Source of the DNA: Salvia splendens
Taxonomy: Eukaryota > Streptophyta > Magnoliopsida > Lamiales > Lamiaceae
Assembly (NCBI RefSeq): GCF_004379255.2
Contig: NC_056047.1
Coordinates: 21,900,293 to 21,964,292, forward strand
Length of the DNA stretch: 64,000 nucleotides
Direction: 5' to 3'
The notes below the pieces were generated by a model. It did not search any database and was not told the DNA's origin. It saw only the letters and a program-made list of their open reading frames with translations. This document shows positions 1 to 9,763 of the stretch, one piece after another. Position 1 is the stretch's first letter. Every line of letters starts with the position of its first letter. The translations under genes were made by a program, and so were the position numbers.

Positions 1-785
1 GAAATAGGTAGCCGTGCATAACTCATCATCGATCGGACCATGTTTAACAAGGTCTTGTTCCTTCTTTCAGCCACGCCGTTCTGCCGGGGCGTGCCCGGCG
101 CAGTCAATTGGGATTGGATTCCCGACTCCGATAAGTAGTCCAAAAACTCGGCACTGAGGTATTCGCCTCCACGATCAGATTGCAGGCATTTGATTAAATT
201 CTTTGAATTTGCTAAAGGACTCTGACGGGTCATCAAATAGACGCATCCAATTTTCGAGAAGTCATCAATGAATGTGATAAAGTATCGAAAACCACCTCTT
301 GCTACAGTAGACATTGGTCCACACACATCGGAATGAACGAGCTCAAGTACTTCTTTGGCCCTATTGCCCTTAGCCTAAAAAGGCCTTTTGGTCATCTTGC
401 CTTCTAAGCATGACTCACACTTATGAAAAGGTTCCTCCTCTAGACCTTTAATAAGATCTTGTTGAATAAGAGAATGTATCCTCCTTTCATTGGTATGACC
501 AAGTCTAAGGTGTCAAAAGTACGTTTCGTTCATTGAACTTGAAGGTTCTTCTCGTTTCTTTAAAATTTTCGATGTTGTATTGAGTTCTGATTTGCGATTA
601 TTAAACTGTGTAGATGTGATTGTGTACAGATTATTTTCCATGATACCACGACAGATATAAGAGCCATCTTTCTTAATAACGCAGTTGTCATTAAAAGAAA
701 TCGAATATCCATCAAAAACTAATTTAGAAACTGAAATTAAATTTCTTCTAAAAGAAGGTATCAACAAAACATTCTTCAAAATCAA
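1..785 (-). pseudogene. copia pol fragment: GAG-pre-integrase and integrase core
   Basis: Read right to left, the translation gives the integrase zinc-binding signature (HLRLGH, then CESC about 30 residues on). The catalytic core follows, with HSDVCGP (first Asp), LQSDRGGEY (second Asp) and NGVAERRNKT (Glu). The frame is broken by a TGA directly before HLRLGH, where copia proteins normally have Trp, and by a TAG after KRPF. The N-terminal part contains the usual copia motif LISVSKL. The frame runs off the window at base 1, before reverse transcriptase. All three DDE residues survive, but the nonsense codons make this a dead copy. Confidence 0.88.
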
Positions 786-800
786 AATCTATCACTACTA

Positions 801-1813
801 AAACGCAAATAAACGTCTCCCACTGCAACGGCCGCCACTTTTGTAGCGTCATCCAGCTAGACTTCGATCTCACGATCACGTAGCCGTCTTGTCACATGCA
901 TTAATTCAGGATCAAAACAAATATGATCAGTAGCTCCTGTGTCAATAACCCAAGTGCAAGTAGACTTCGAAGCCAAACATGACTCGACTACTAAAGCTTG
1001 GTGCATACATGTAGCCTTGCCCTTTTTAGGACAGTCTGGCTTCCAATGCCCCTTTTCTCCACACTTGAAACACTTTTCCGTGGGCTTCTTGTTTTCCCTC
1101 TTCTGTTTCTTTTCCTTAGCTATCTTGGCCGGTCCTGAGTTCGGTGCCTGCCTTTTTCCTGAGCTAGGCTTGGAGCCAGATGAACGAGGCGCCGAAATCA
1201 TCATGGCCGCCTTAGCCTGAATCATAAGATCCTCTGCCGACTGAAGTTCAGTCAATAGCTCAGCCAAGGTGTAATTCCTTTTGTTCATCTCGAAGTTGAG
1301 TTTGAACTGTTGGAAGCTAGGGGGAAGACTCTGAAGGATAATGGTCACTTGGGACTCGGGATCGATCGTCCCTCCCAAGACCTCAATCTGGTTGAGGTGG
1401 CCCATCATCTCGAGGACATGGTCCCTCACAGACGAGCCTTCCTTCATAGTCTTCGACATGATACTCCGAAAGGCTTGAGACTTAGCCGTTCGATTCTGAG
1501 TACCAAAAAGATTCTTGAGATTCTACATGATCTCGGCGGCAATTTCCATGGTTGAATGCTGATGCTTGAGTACTGATGAGATAGATGCCAACATATAACA
1601 CTTAGCCATCTCATTCGCCTTATGCCACCGTCTGTGTGCATCTTTGACTCTTGCCGCTGCGTTGGCTGGCGGCACTGGAGGTCGCGGGGTTGTGAGCACA
1701 AAGTTGTACTCTTCTGCTGTAAGAACGATGTCAAAATTTTGCTTCCATTCTATGTAATTTTGGCCCTCGAGTTTGTTTTCTTTAAGTATTGCAGAAAGAG
1801 GATTGAACGACAT
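801..1813 (-). pseudogene. copia gag and aspartic protease, with in-frame stops
   Basis: Translation from the ATG at 1811-1813 (MSFNPLSAILKENKLEG) gives a copia Gag. It continues through the conserved QSLPPSF region and a CCHC zinc knuckle (CFKCGEKGHWKPDCP) that binds RNA. The aspartic protease start WVIDTGATDHIC, with the DTGA active site, follows. A stop interrupts the frame after AAEIM (near 1523), and another follows REIEV (near 857). I chose the MSFNPL start over a Met 14 codons upstream because copia Gags usually begin this way. Catalytic and zinc residues look intact, so loss of function comes from the stops. Confidence 0.88.
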
Positions 1814-2719
1814 ATTGACGATTTGATTTGCACTGCAAAACAGAATATTTACCATTTGTCATAAACTTATGTAAGAAGTTTGATTAGATTAACCATAAAA
1901 CTTTTCAAAATCTTACAACAGTAAAATTAAAATTTTGTATCCTCCAGAGTAGGTCAATACGCATTAAAATCTTACAATTTTACTGGTCACAATCATCGAC
2001 GAATAGTCCAGAGACCACAAATGTGGCATGGCCGCCTAATGTTGCCTAAGCAAGACCACCGAATTTAGCATTACAGAATCTCATTTCTACAACACACTCT
2101 CATAACAATGCTCATGCGCTGCTAATAAGATCAAGCTATCCCATAAATTCTGTGTGAACTTCTGAATCTCGGAGTTTCTTAGGATTATTGTCCTCACAGT
2201 GCAGGTGGCGATAATATTGGAAACCACATTCTAGTTCATACTATTTATATTTGAGAAGTCCACCTTATGAACTCGCTATTTCTTAGAATTATTGTCCCCA
2301 CAGTGTAGGTGGCGATAATATTAGAAACAACTTCATAAATTACAGACCAATTGGTGGAGACCATATACAAACGTTGAGTTCGTAATTACAGCCTAGATAT
2401 TTTGGGTTATGGTTTTTATTCAATTATCCTTAGCCTTGAGGCAGATTAAGGCTTAATTAAATTCTTTTGGTATTTAATATGCTGGATAATTAAATCTTTT
2501 ATACATAGTTGGCGTCTTCCATTAAGAAAATAATGTTCTAGTATTTAATTCTTATTCATGTCTACTATAAGATATATCTAAAATAATTAAATTATTTAAT
2601 TCTTAATAAGACATGAAAAATTAAATTCAAATTATTTCCATGCTCATTGATTAGGAAGAGAAGATTTATTATTTAATGTATTCATACATATCTATCCTTA
2701 TTAGGATCTTAGATATATA

Positions 2720-2941
2720 AATATTAGGAAACTATTAAATTATTCTCATCCATATCATCTAGGAATCAAAATAATATTATTTATTTCCATAGATATAGAA
2801 AATAATAAAAATATTCTTAAAATCTAGATTAATATTAGGAAACTATTAAATTATTCTCATCAATATCATCTAGGAATAAAATAATATTATCTATTTCCAT
2901 AGATATAGATAATAATAAAAATATTCCTAAAATCTAGATAA
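2720..2941. repeat. tandem duplication, 111-bp unit, in copia leader
   Basis: Two adjacent copies begin with ATATTAGGAAACTATTAAAT at 2721 and 2832, a spacing of 111 bp. Each ends in AAAATCTAGAT. They differ at a few positions by eye. Confidence 0.85.
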
Positions 2942-3304
2942 ATCTTCCAAAAAGATTTTATTTCCATTAAATAGTAATATTTTAGTGATATCTTTTAATA
3001 AAATTATTAAATAATCATTAAAATAATCCTTCATCGGTATCTCATCGCACGAGGTTCGTACGAACGATGAACGACCAAAATTCGACGAATTCGTCATCGG
3101 ATCTCGATGCATGAAGCGTCTCGGCCGTGGCACGCAGGTGGCTCGCCAGTGTCTCGGCCGCCTGGCTCGTCGGGTGTCGCATCCTCTCGGCCAGGTGCGC
3201 CCCGCCCGTCTCGGCGCGTTGATACGTCGGGTGTCGATGATTCTCGGCCAGGCGCGCACGCAGCGGCGCGCGCCTCTCGGCCAGCGTCTCGACGCCCGTC
3301 TCGG

Positions 3305-3450
3305 CCATCCGAGCCGTCGGGGTGGGGCGAGCTGTCGGCCAGCGGCGCGCACGGTGGTGCGCCCGCTCTCGGCCAGCTCCGAGCTGTCGGGGTGGGGCGA
3401 GCTGTCGGCCAGCGGCGCGCACGGTGCCGCGCCCGCTCTCGGCCAGCTCC
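3305..3450. repeat. GC-rich tandem duplication, about 70-bp unit
   Basis: A unit running from the GTCGGGGTGGGGCGAGCTG stretch to CTCTCGGCCAGCTCC occurs twice in tandem. Degenerate relatives with the core TCTCGGCCAG are scattered from 3170 to 3450. The block is CpG-dense within an otherwise AT-rich element. Confidence 0.8.
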
Positions 3451-3883
3451 GACCTCCATTCCTTCCGCCAAGGGTTCCAGCTCTCGGCATCTGGTGTCTC
3501 GGTGGTTCTTGGACGAACCACCACTCCGTGCCAGCCTTCACGTCGGCCTTGGTGCGGGGGCCGCCTCAAGGTTGTGGTCTCGGCCGACGTCGCGCTCGAG
3601 CCCATGCTCGACTGCGCGTCACCCCGTGATCATGATCCCTCAGCCCCCACTCAATCGACAACCCTAATTCACGATCGCGCGTGGTGCAATCCGTCTAGGC
3701 GCGAGCGCCGACGGATCCCACGTCTCGTACGATCGAGTAGTTCAAGTTCTTTGATTCGATAGTTCTTGAGTTCATCATGCATAATAAATTAAACAAAACA
3801 CCAAGAACATGCTTCGCAATCAAATAATACATGCATACATGAATTTCGTGAAATGTAAATCCAAATAATCAGAGCCAAAGACT

Positions 3884-3896
3884 GGCTCTGATACCA
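3884..3896 (-). promoter_or_regulatory. primer binding site, initiator-Met tRNA type
   Basis: On the minus strand this reads TGGTATCAGAGCC, the usual complement of the initiator tRNA-Met 3' end in plant retrotransposons. It lies two bases inside the LTR end, which fixes the element's orientation. Confidence 0.93.
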
Positions 3897-3898
3897 AT

Positions 3899-5361
3899 TG
3901 AAGGGGTTGGCAGCGGAAGCGTGCATAAAATCCGATCACATGAATTTGATCTATTTAGAAGATTATTTAGACAAATTCTATTCGCGTAATTATCACATGT
4001 ATCATGCTCGTAACTTGAATTTAAATCATAGTTTAGAACAAATAAATCCTAAAACATGCATACTACGGAGTCAGCCAATTTACCTTGTTGATTCTCCAAA
4101 GAATCGAAGATGGCTTGCGTCTTCTCCACGTGAAGATCTTCAGAACTCAACCTCGGATCTTCTGTCTGGTGTCCCGGACTGTATACTGATATTCGTGTGG
4201 GCAAATCTCACCAGAATACTAGGACTCGAATAACGAAGACAGAACTTTACTCACGGAAGAAGCAATTATCGAACTCTATCTCTCAAAAGGGAGTGGATGA
4301 AAATTTTAATGAGAATAAGTGTATTTTCTGTCTCCTTTATTCTCCTATTTATATTAAGTCACATATTGGGCCCAGTCAGGAATCTAAGGAAGAATTTGGA
4401 CATGGCCTCACCCAATTAGCTTTTTACCAATTAAATTGAACCCACAATTTAATACAAGCTCATATTGGAATATTACAAGCAGCCACTATAGAAGTAATAT
4501 TGCACCGCCTTTCCAAATCCGAAATTACAAGTGTTCCGGGTTTCCTTTAATTTGTTTAATTCATTTCCCGCGCTTAAGATAGAAACATCCATTAATTAAT
4601 TAATGTCTGCTACGGACTTAATTAATTAACATATTTTAATCTCCAAGAGTGGACTTAACAAGAAACTCTTATTTTTTATTCATAGAGTAATCAAACTCCA
4701 ACTAGCTAGGTTCCGAATAATAAAACTTTGTTTCGAGCTCCTCTTGTGGATATTATCAAACGAGACTCTCCTCGCGCGCGATTCAATATAATAGCAATCC
4801 TAGCACCGCCAGATAATGATCACCACTACCCAATATACCTGGATCATTGGGTGACGAAAAACCCGCACCTTTGGTAAGTCAAAGTAGTAGATACTCAATA
4901 TCGTATGCTCAATGCTAATGTACATTGATTAAAAAATTAATTATCATGACCTCGTCTTTCAGTAGATAGCATAAAGACTCATCTTGCTGTTAGATCCATT
5001 CAGTGCTATACCACACCAATGTCATCATATTTCAATAAGGCTTAGAAATAATCGGACTGACATTGCAACCTTTCACAATAGGTAGTCTAGGCATATCTAG
5101 GTTGTGAAATTCTTATTTTTCTTTATTCAGAACTGACCGCGTACCTTAAATTGAGCGCAGCCCACAACCGGTCTACTAAAACAAAGACTTAGACTTTGTT
5201 ATGTTGTCTTATACATTTAAATATGCATTAAACATCCATTAAATGTAAAACATAACAACATTACGAAAAAAATAATCTGTTGCATTCATTGGAAAATAAT
5301 TATTAGAGTTTTACAGTATTCAATCACTCGAAAGGTGATTTCTAGAATACAAACCCTAACA
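3899..5361 (-). repeat. 5' LTR of the copia element, 1463 bp
   Basis: On the minus strand it starts TGTTAGGGTTTGTATTC and ends AACCCCTTCA, directly before the primer binding site, so both TG and CA termini are present. It includes AT-rich promoter-like sequence and a TCCTATTTATATTAAG stretch on the plus strand near 4340. No partner LTR lies in the window. Confidence 0.85.
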
Positions 5362-5523
5362 ATATAAGCTGATAAAATGATACTTTTGCCGGATAGAATG
5401 ATACTCTGAGTTGATAAAATGATACTTTTGGCTTATAAATGTTAGGTTTACTGCATAAAATGAGAGTTTTGCCGGATAGAATGATACCCGAGTTGATAAA
5501 ATGATACTTTTACTGATTTGTAG

Positions 5524-5575
5524 GTATGTACATTCCTGTTTGTGATGATGCTTTGAAGCCAATGATTGGTAGTTA
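5524..5575 (+). pseudogene. exon-start fragment resembling FAR1-type protein, copy 1
   Basis: After an acceptor-like TTTGTAG, the plus strand encodes MYIPVCDDALKPMIG and then re-enters repeat sequence. The pattern (I/V)P..D..LKP.(I/V)GM is typical of the start of FAR1/FRS proteins, which derive from Mutator-like transposases. Only about 17 codons remain. The same block recurs twice downstream. The assignment is suggestive because the match is short. Confidence 0.42.
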
Positions 5576-5766
5576 AGGTGATACTTTTGGCTTATAAATG
5601 TTAGGTTTACTGCATAAAATGATAGTTTTGCCGGAGAGAATGATACTCTAAGTTGATAAAATGATACTTTTGGCTTATAAATGTTAGCTTTACTGCATAA
5701 AATGAGAGTTTTGCCGGATAGAATGATACTTTGAGTTGATAAAATGATACTTTTACTGATTTGTAG

Positions 5767-5818
5767 GTATGTACATTCCTGTTTGTGATGATGCTTTGAA
5801 GCCAATGATTGGTAGTTA
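5767..5818 (+). pseudogene. exon-start fragment resembling FAR1-type protein, copy 2
   Basis: This is a second copy of the acceptor-plus-exon-start block, 243 bp after the first. It encodes the same short peptide and breaks off at the same point, just after CCAATGATTGG. Confidence 0.42.
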
Positions 5819-5926
5819 AGATGATACTTTTGGCTTATAAAAGTTAGGTTTACTGCATAAAATGATAGTTTTGCCGGATAGAATGATATTCTGAGGTGAT
5901 AAAATGATACTTTTACTGATTTGTAG

Positions 5927-5981
5927 GTATGTACATTCCTGTTTGTGATGATGCTTTGAAGCCAATGATTGGTATGAAATG
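5927..5981 (+). pseudogene. exon-start fragment resembling FAR1-type protein, copy 3
   Basis: The third copy lies 160 bp after the second. It extends slightly further, adding Met-Lys (LKPMIGMK, as in the FAR1 pattern), and then meets a TGA and returns to the AT-rich repeat. No further FAR1-type coding sequence follows in the window. Confidence 0.42.
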
Positions 5982-7794
5982 ACATATAAGCTGATAAAAT
6001 GATACTTTAACGTGACAAAATGACATATGAACGGATAAAATGATAGTTTAACCTGAAAAAGTGATATATAAGCTAATAAAATGATACTCGCAGCAGATAA
6101 AATGATACTTCTGACCTATAAAATGACAAAATGATACTTGCAGCAGATAAAATGATACTTCTGTCTGATAAAATGATAATCTTGGGTGATTATATTCGAA
6201 ACCACTATTACAAAAAACTAGTATCAAGTCATACAAGTTACTATTACAACTACTAGCTCTCTTTAGGGGGTTCAAATTCTCTAATCATCTTTTCAACATC
6301 GATTTCTCCTTTTTTGCTATCATTCTGAAACTTCTTTTGTATCGTTGTAAATGTCTCCAAAGCCATATTGTTAGTATCTCCAATAAGCAATGCTTCAGTA
6401 TATTTGGCACGGAGTTTTGTGAAAGACTCTGTCCCCTTCTTCGTTAAACCCGAATTCCAATTACGAACAGGACCACCCATGTAAGTCTCCATATGGCGCA
6501 TCACATAAACTCCACAGTCAACTTTATTTATATCGTTCAGCCATGGCATTTTCATGTGTCTGATTTTTTACTGTTTGACAATTCTCCCCATTGATGGATT
6601 AACTCCATTTTCAAGATAAATTCTGAAGAAATGTTTCAATTCAAATAACACAAAACATACATGAGGTTGATTAAAAATGATATTTATTACTAGTAAAAAT
6701 GATATTATGTTCCGTACTAAATGATATTCAATGCATTTTAACTAATAAATATTGAATGCATTTAACTAAACATACCAGAATACTTGGTGCATCTCCATAT
6801 TTCTTCTTAATCAACTCTTCACTAATCAGAGCATTGTCAATCACATCCATCATTTGCATTTTGAGATTGAAGCACATGATATAAAAATGTTCGTACGCCC
6901 AGATCGAAAAGAATATCTAATTTTCAAAACATTATATACAAATGTCATTTTTAAAAATATAGGCATGTTGTTTTGTAATGCATATCTCATTATGACTTAC
7001 CATGTCATGATTTTCCCATTCGAAATTTTCAATCTTTGACACAAATTCATTTAACGCTGAGCAGAATCTTTCTTGAGCCTCAGCTTCAGTCCATTCAGAT
7101 TTCTTTGCAGTAATATTGTATACCTATCATGTTTACATTTTTGTAAATAAATTTAACTTTTAATGTAACATTATTATTTATTTACTCTTTTACTGTACCG
7201 TAGGTGTGGTGTTGATGAAAAGACGACTCGGTGATGCCTTTGATTTGAATTTTTCATGGTAGTTCAGGTACACAACCCATGCATCTATGATGTTGATACT
7301 AACGTATGTACGTGGAGCAAGGCTGTGGAAATCAATCTTGAACATGCGCATCATGTTGTTCTCATAAACCATCTCGTAACTGATTTCAAAATCATATTTA
7401 ATGTTAGTTAAAAGAATTTAATAAGAATATAATTATGTAATTCAAAACTTGCTATTCGCTTTCTTCATGTGTTATTAACCAGTACATTATTTCTTTCTCT
7501 TCTTTATTCAGTTTTCCTTTTATATTTACTGCTCTGACATTGTAGGGAGAGCACAGTGCTTCAACAATTTTCTTTGTGGTTCTGACAACTTTCTCCTTTT
7601 CAACTGGGGGTTCTTGGGAAACCATCTTCTTCCCTTTGGCCTTTTTCAAAATTTCTTCTCTCTCTTTTAAAACTTCATCATCTCCTATTTCACCATGTAT
7701 ATCCTCCATGACAATGGATATTATGGTACATACTCTGTCATGCTTTCATTCAAAAATATAAATTGTTATTGACATAAGGGATATTATTTTACCC

Positions 7795-8255
7795 AATGGA
7801 ACTCATATTATCAGCCAAAAGTATCATTTTTTCAGCCAAAAATCTAAAACTATCATTATGAAACAAAAATTTCATTTTATTACTGAACCTATCATTTTAC
7901 CCACTGAAACTATCATTTTATTCCCCGAAACTATCATTTTATCATTTTATGCAAAAGTATCATTTTATCATTTGAAACTATCATTTTATGATGCAAAAGT
8001 ATCATTTTATCACTGAACCTATCATTTTATCCACTGAAACTATCATTTTATTCACCGAAACTATCATTTTATCATTTTATGCAAAAGTGTCATTTTATCA
8101 TTTGAAACTATCATTTTATCCCCTTACACTATCATTTTATGATGCAAAAGTATCATTTTTCAAATAAAACAGAACAACCAAAAAACATCATCAAACCTAT
8201 ATCATCTTAACCATATAAACAATCATTTTATGTACTTAAACTATCATTTTTAAAA
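7795..8255. repeat. AT-rich tandem array in an intron of the Ulp1-type gene
   Basis: Repeats around ACTATCATTTTATCCACTGA, with variants such as GATGCAAAAGTATCATTTT, fill most of the intron between exons ending at 8261 and starting near 7723. The motif is the reverse complement of the one at 5362-6192 and has the same orientation as the array at 19192-19905. Confidence 0.88.
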
Positions 8256-9763
8256 GTTACCTCATATTCATCATTGAGAAAGAATTCAACTTCTTTCTCT
8301 ATAACTTTTTCCTTCTCTTCTCGAGTTGCTTTATTAGCCATTTCCTTTTCGCTTTCATTCTGTTTCTCTTGCTCGTTTTCCACTTCATCATCTTTTTCCT
8401 TCTCCATATCCTTTTCCCGATTAAAATTTTGATTCTCATCAGGAGTGTGGTCATATTCCGGTATCAGAGTGAAGGTAGGGAACTCATTCCTATTTTTCAG
8501 TATAAATGTCCTCTCAGCTGCTTTAGTTAGCTCAATCATGATATCGATCCATTCAGGGTCATCAATTTCATCATTGCTCATAGCATGTGTCATTGTTTTC
8601 TGACTTTCTATAACATTCTGCATACCTTCCTCTCTCAATCCCAATGCATTTCTTGTTGTATCACAGATTATCTTAAAGCTATTAAGGTTCCTGAGTTTAT
8701 CCGGCGCTGCTTCAAGGACATCAAGCATCTTCGACATTGAGGCTTTACAATCCCTGGCAGCTTCCTTCCATTCATCCATGAAAGTCTTTTCTTGACTTCC
8801 ATTGGTTGTCCCCTCTTTATCATGATCATTCATCTTCAAAGCTTTTACATCTTCACGTTCATCATCTTCATCTTCAGATTCATCATCTTCATCATTCTCT
8901 TCATGTGGTTGCTTTTTATATCGGTCATACTTATGACCGAGACCAAAATCTGAATCATTCATTTCTGCTCTTTGTCTTTCTTTCAACAGTTCCGCAGTTC
9001 ATCCTTTAACTGTTGGATAACATCTTGGCACCATTTTTTTTTCAAAGACAATTCTGTCCACGTAACAAGCCTATATTAACAAAAACTAAATATTAGTTTT
9101 TCTGTAAATAGATTCATAGACAATGGAAAACAAATATATTCTTACTACTACAAAGATAACTGGTCCGGTAAATATCTTTGCTGTGTTTCTTTTCCATCTC
9201 TTTTGTGTTTCAAGCAATTTAGATATGACATAGCTACACCAATTGTATTGTTTGATCTTCTCAACATCAGCTATGTAATCTAAAATTTGTGGACTCAAAT
9301 TTCCATCAGCAAGAGTGTTAATCAAGGCATACTCCACGAGAACCATAAAATTCCATTTGAACCACTCACCACCTTCTCCGTCTTTCATCATCTGCTCTAC
9401 AACATACGCTGGCACCATTTTTTTCTCTCCACCTTGACAGAATCTAGCAATTTGAGTTTTGATGTTGATATTTTTCTGAAATCTGATCCTATTCATAGGT
9501 AAAGATCCGATCGGGAACCCAAGAGTTATGTGAACATCTTCATCATCTAAAAACAGTGATTCCCCGCTGTTCAATTTAATTGATGAACTTTTATGGTTAA
9601 AGTTTTACATCAGATAATATGCCAATGATCTTGGGAAACTTCTTATATTGAAGTTTAAGAGTGCGCCAAACCTAATCTCTCGAACAGCTCTTCTTTGATT
9701 CTTGTTTAAAGATTCAAGCATGTCAACGAAGAAGTCAGTATTCCTTCTTCCTGCCAAAGTCGG

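Larger units (their letters stand above)
1862..3883 (-). other. copia untranslated leader, unusually long, with repeats
   Basis: About 2 kb separate the primer binding site from gag, and I recognise no coding sequence. It holds two copies of a block around TTATTGTCC..CACAGTG..AGGTGGCGATAATATT (near 2172-2225 and 2279-2332). An AT-rich 111-bp tandem duplication lies at 2720-2941, and a GC-rich, CpG-dense block at 3045-3730 includes a 70-bp tandem duplication. Open frames on both strands of the GC-rich block resemble no protein I know and look like composition artefacts. Confidence 0.6.
1..5361 (-). mobile_element. Ty1/copia LTR retrotransposon, 5' part, cut by window edge
   Basis: On the minus strand the order is LTR (3899-5361), primer binding site, long leader, gag, protease, GAG-pre-integrase and integrase core. 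Integrase before reverse transcriptase is the copia order. The reverse transcriptase, RNase H and 3' LTR would lie left of base 1. The element is defective: gag, protease and integrase carry several stops. It appears to have landed in the AT-rich array that starts at 5362. The target-site duplication cannot be checked because the far end is missing. Confidence 0.93.
5362..6192. repeat. AT-rich tandem array with higher-order units
   Basis: The basic motif is a short stretch around GATAAAATGATACTTTT, repeated with variants (TGATAGTTTTGCCGG, ATGATACTCTGAG). Larger units of about 243 and 160 bp are superimposed. Each carries a constant non-repetitive block beginning after TTTGTAG (near 5524, 5767 and 5927). 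The minus strand is open for 209 codons across the array, but the peptide is purely repetitive and I do not call it a gene. The related motif appears in opposite orientation at 7795-8255 and 19192-19905. Confidence 0.88.

Noticed and set aside
3042..3762. Several long frames on both strands of the GC-rich copia leader block
   Set aside because: Overlapping Arg/Pro/Ala-rich frames in most phases reflect base composition and the tandem duplication.
5356..5985. 209-codon minus-strand frame
   Set aside because: It is made wholly of the tandem array. Its peptide repeats the array and has no start context or domain.
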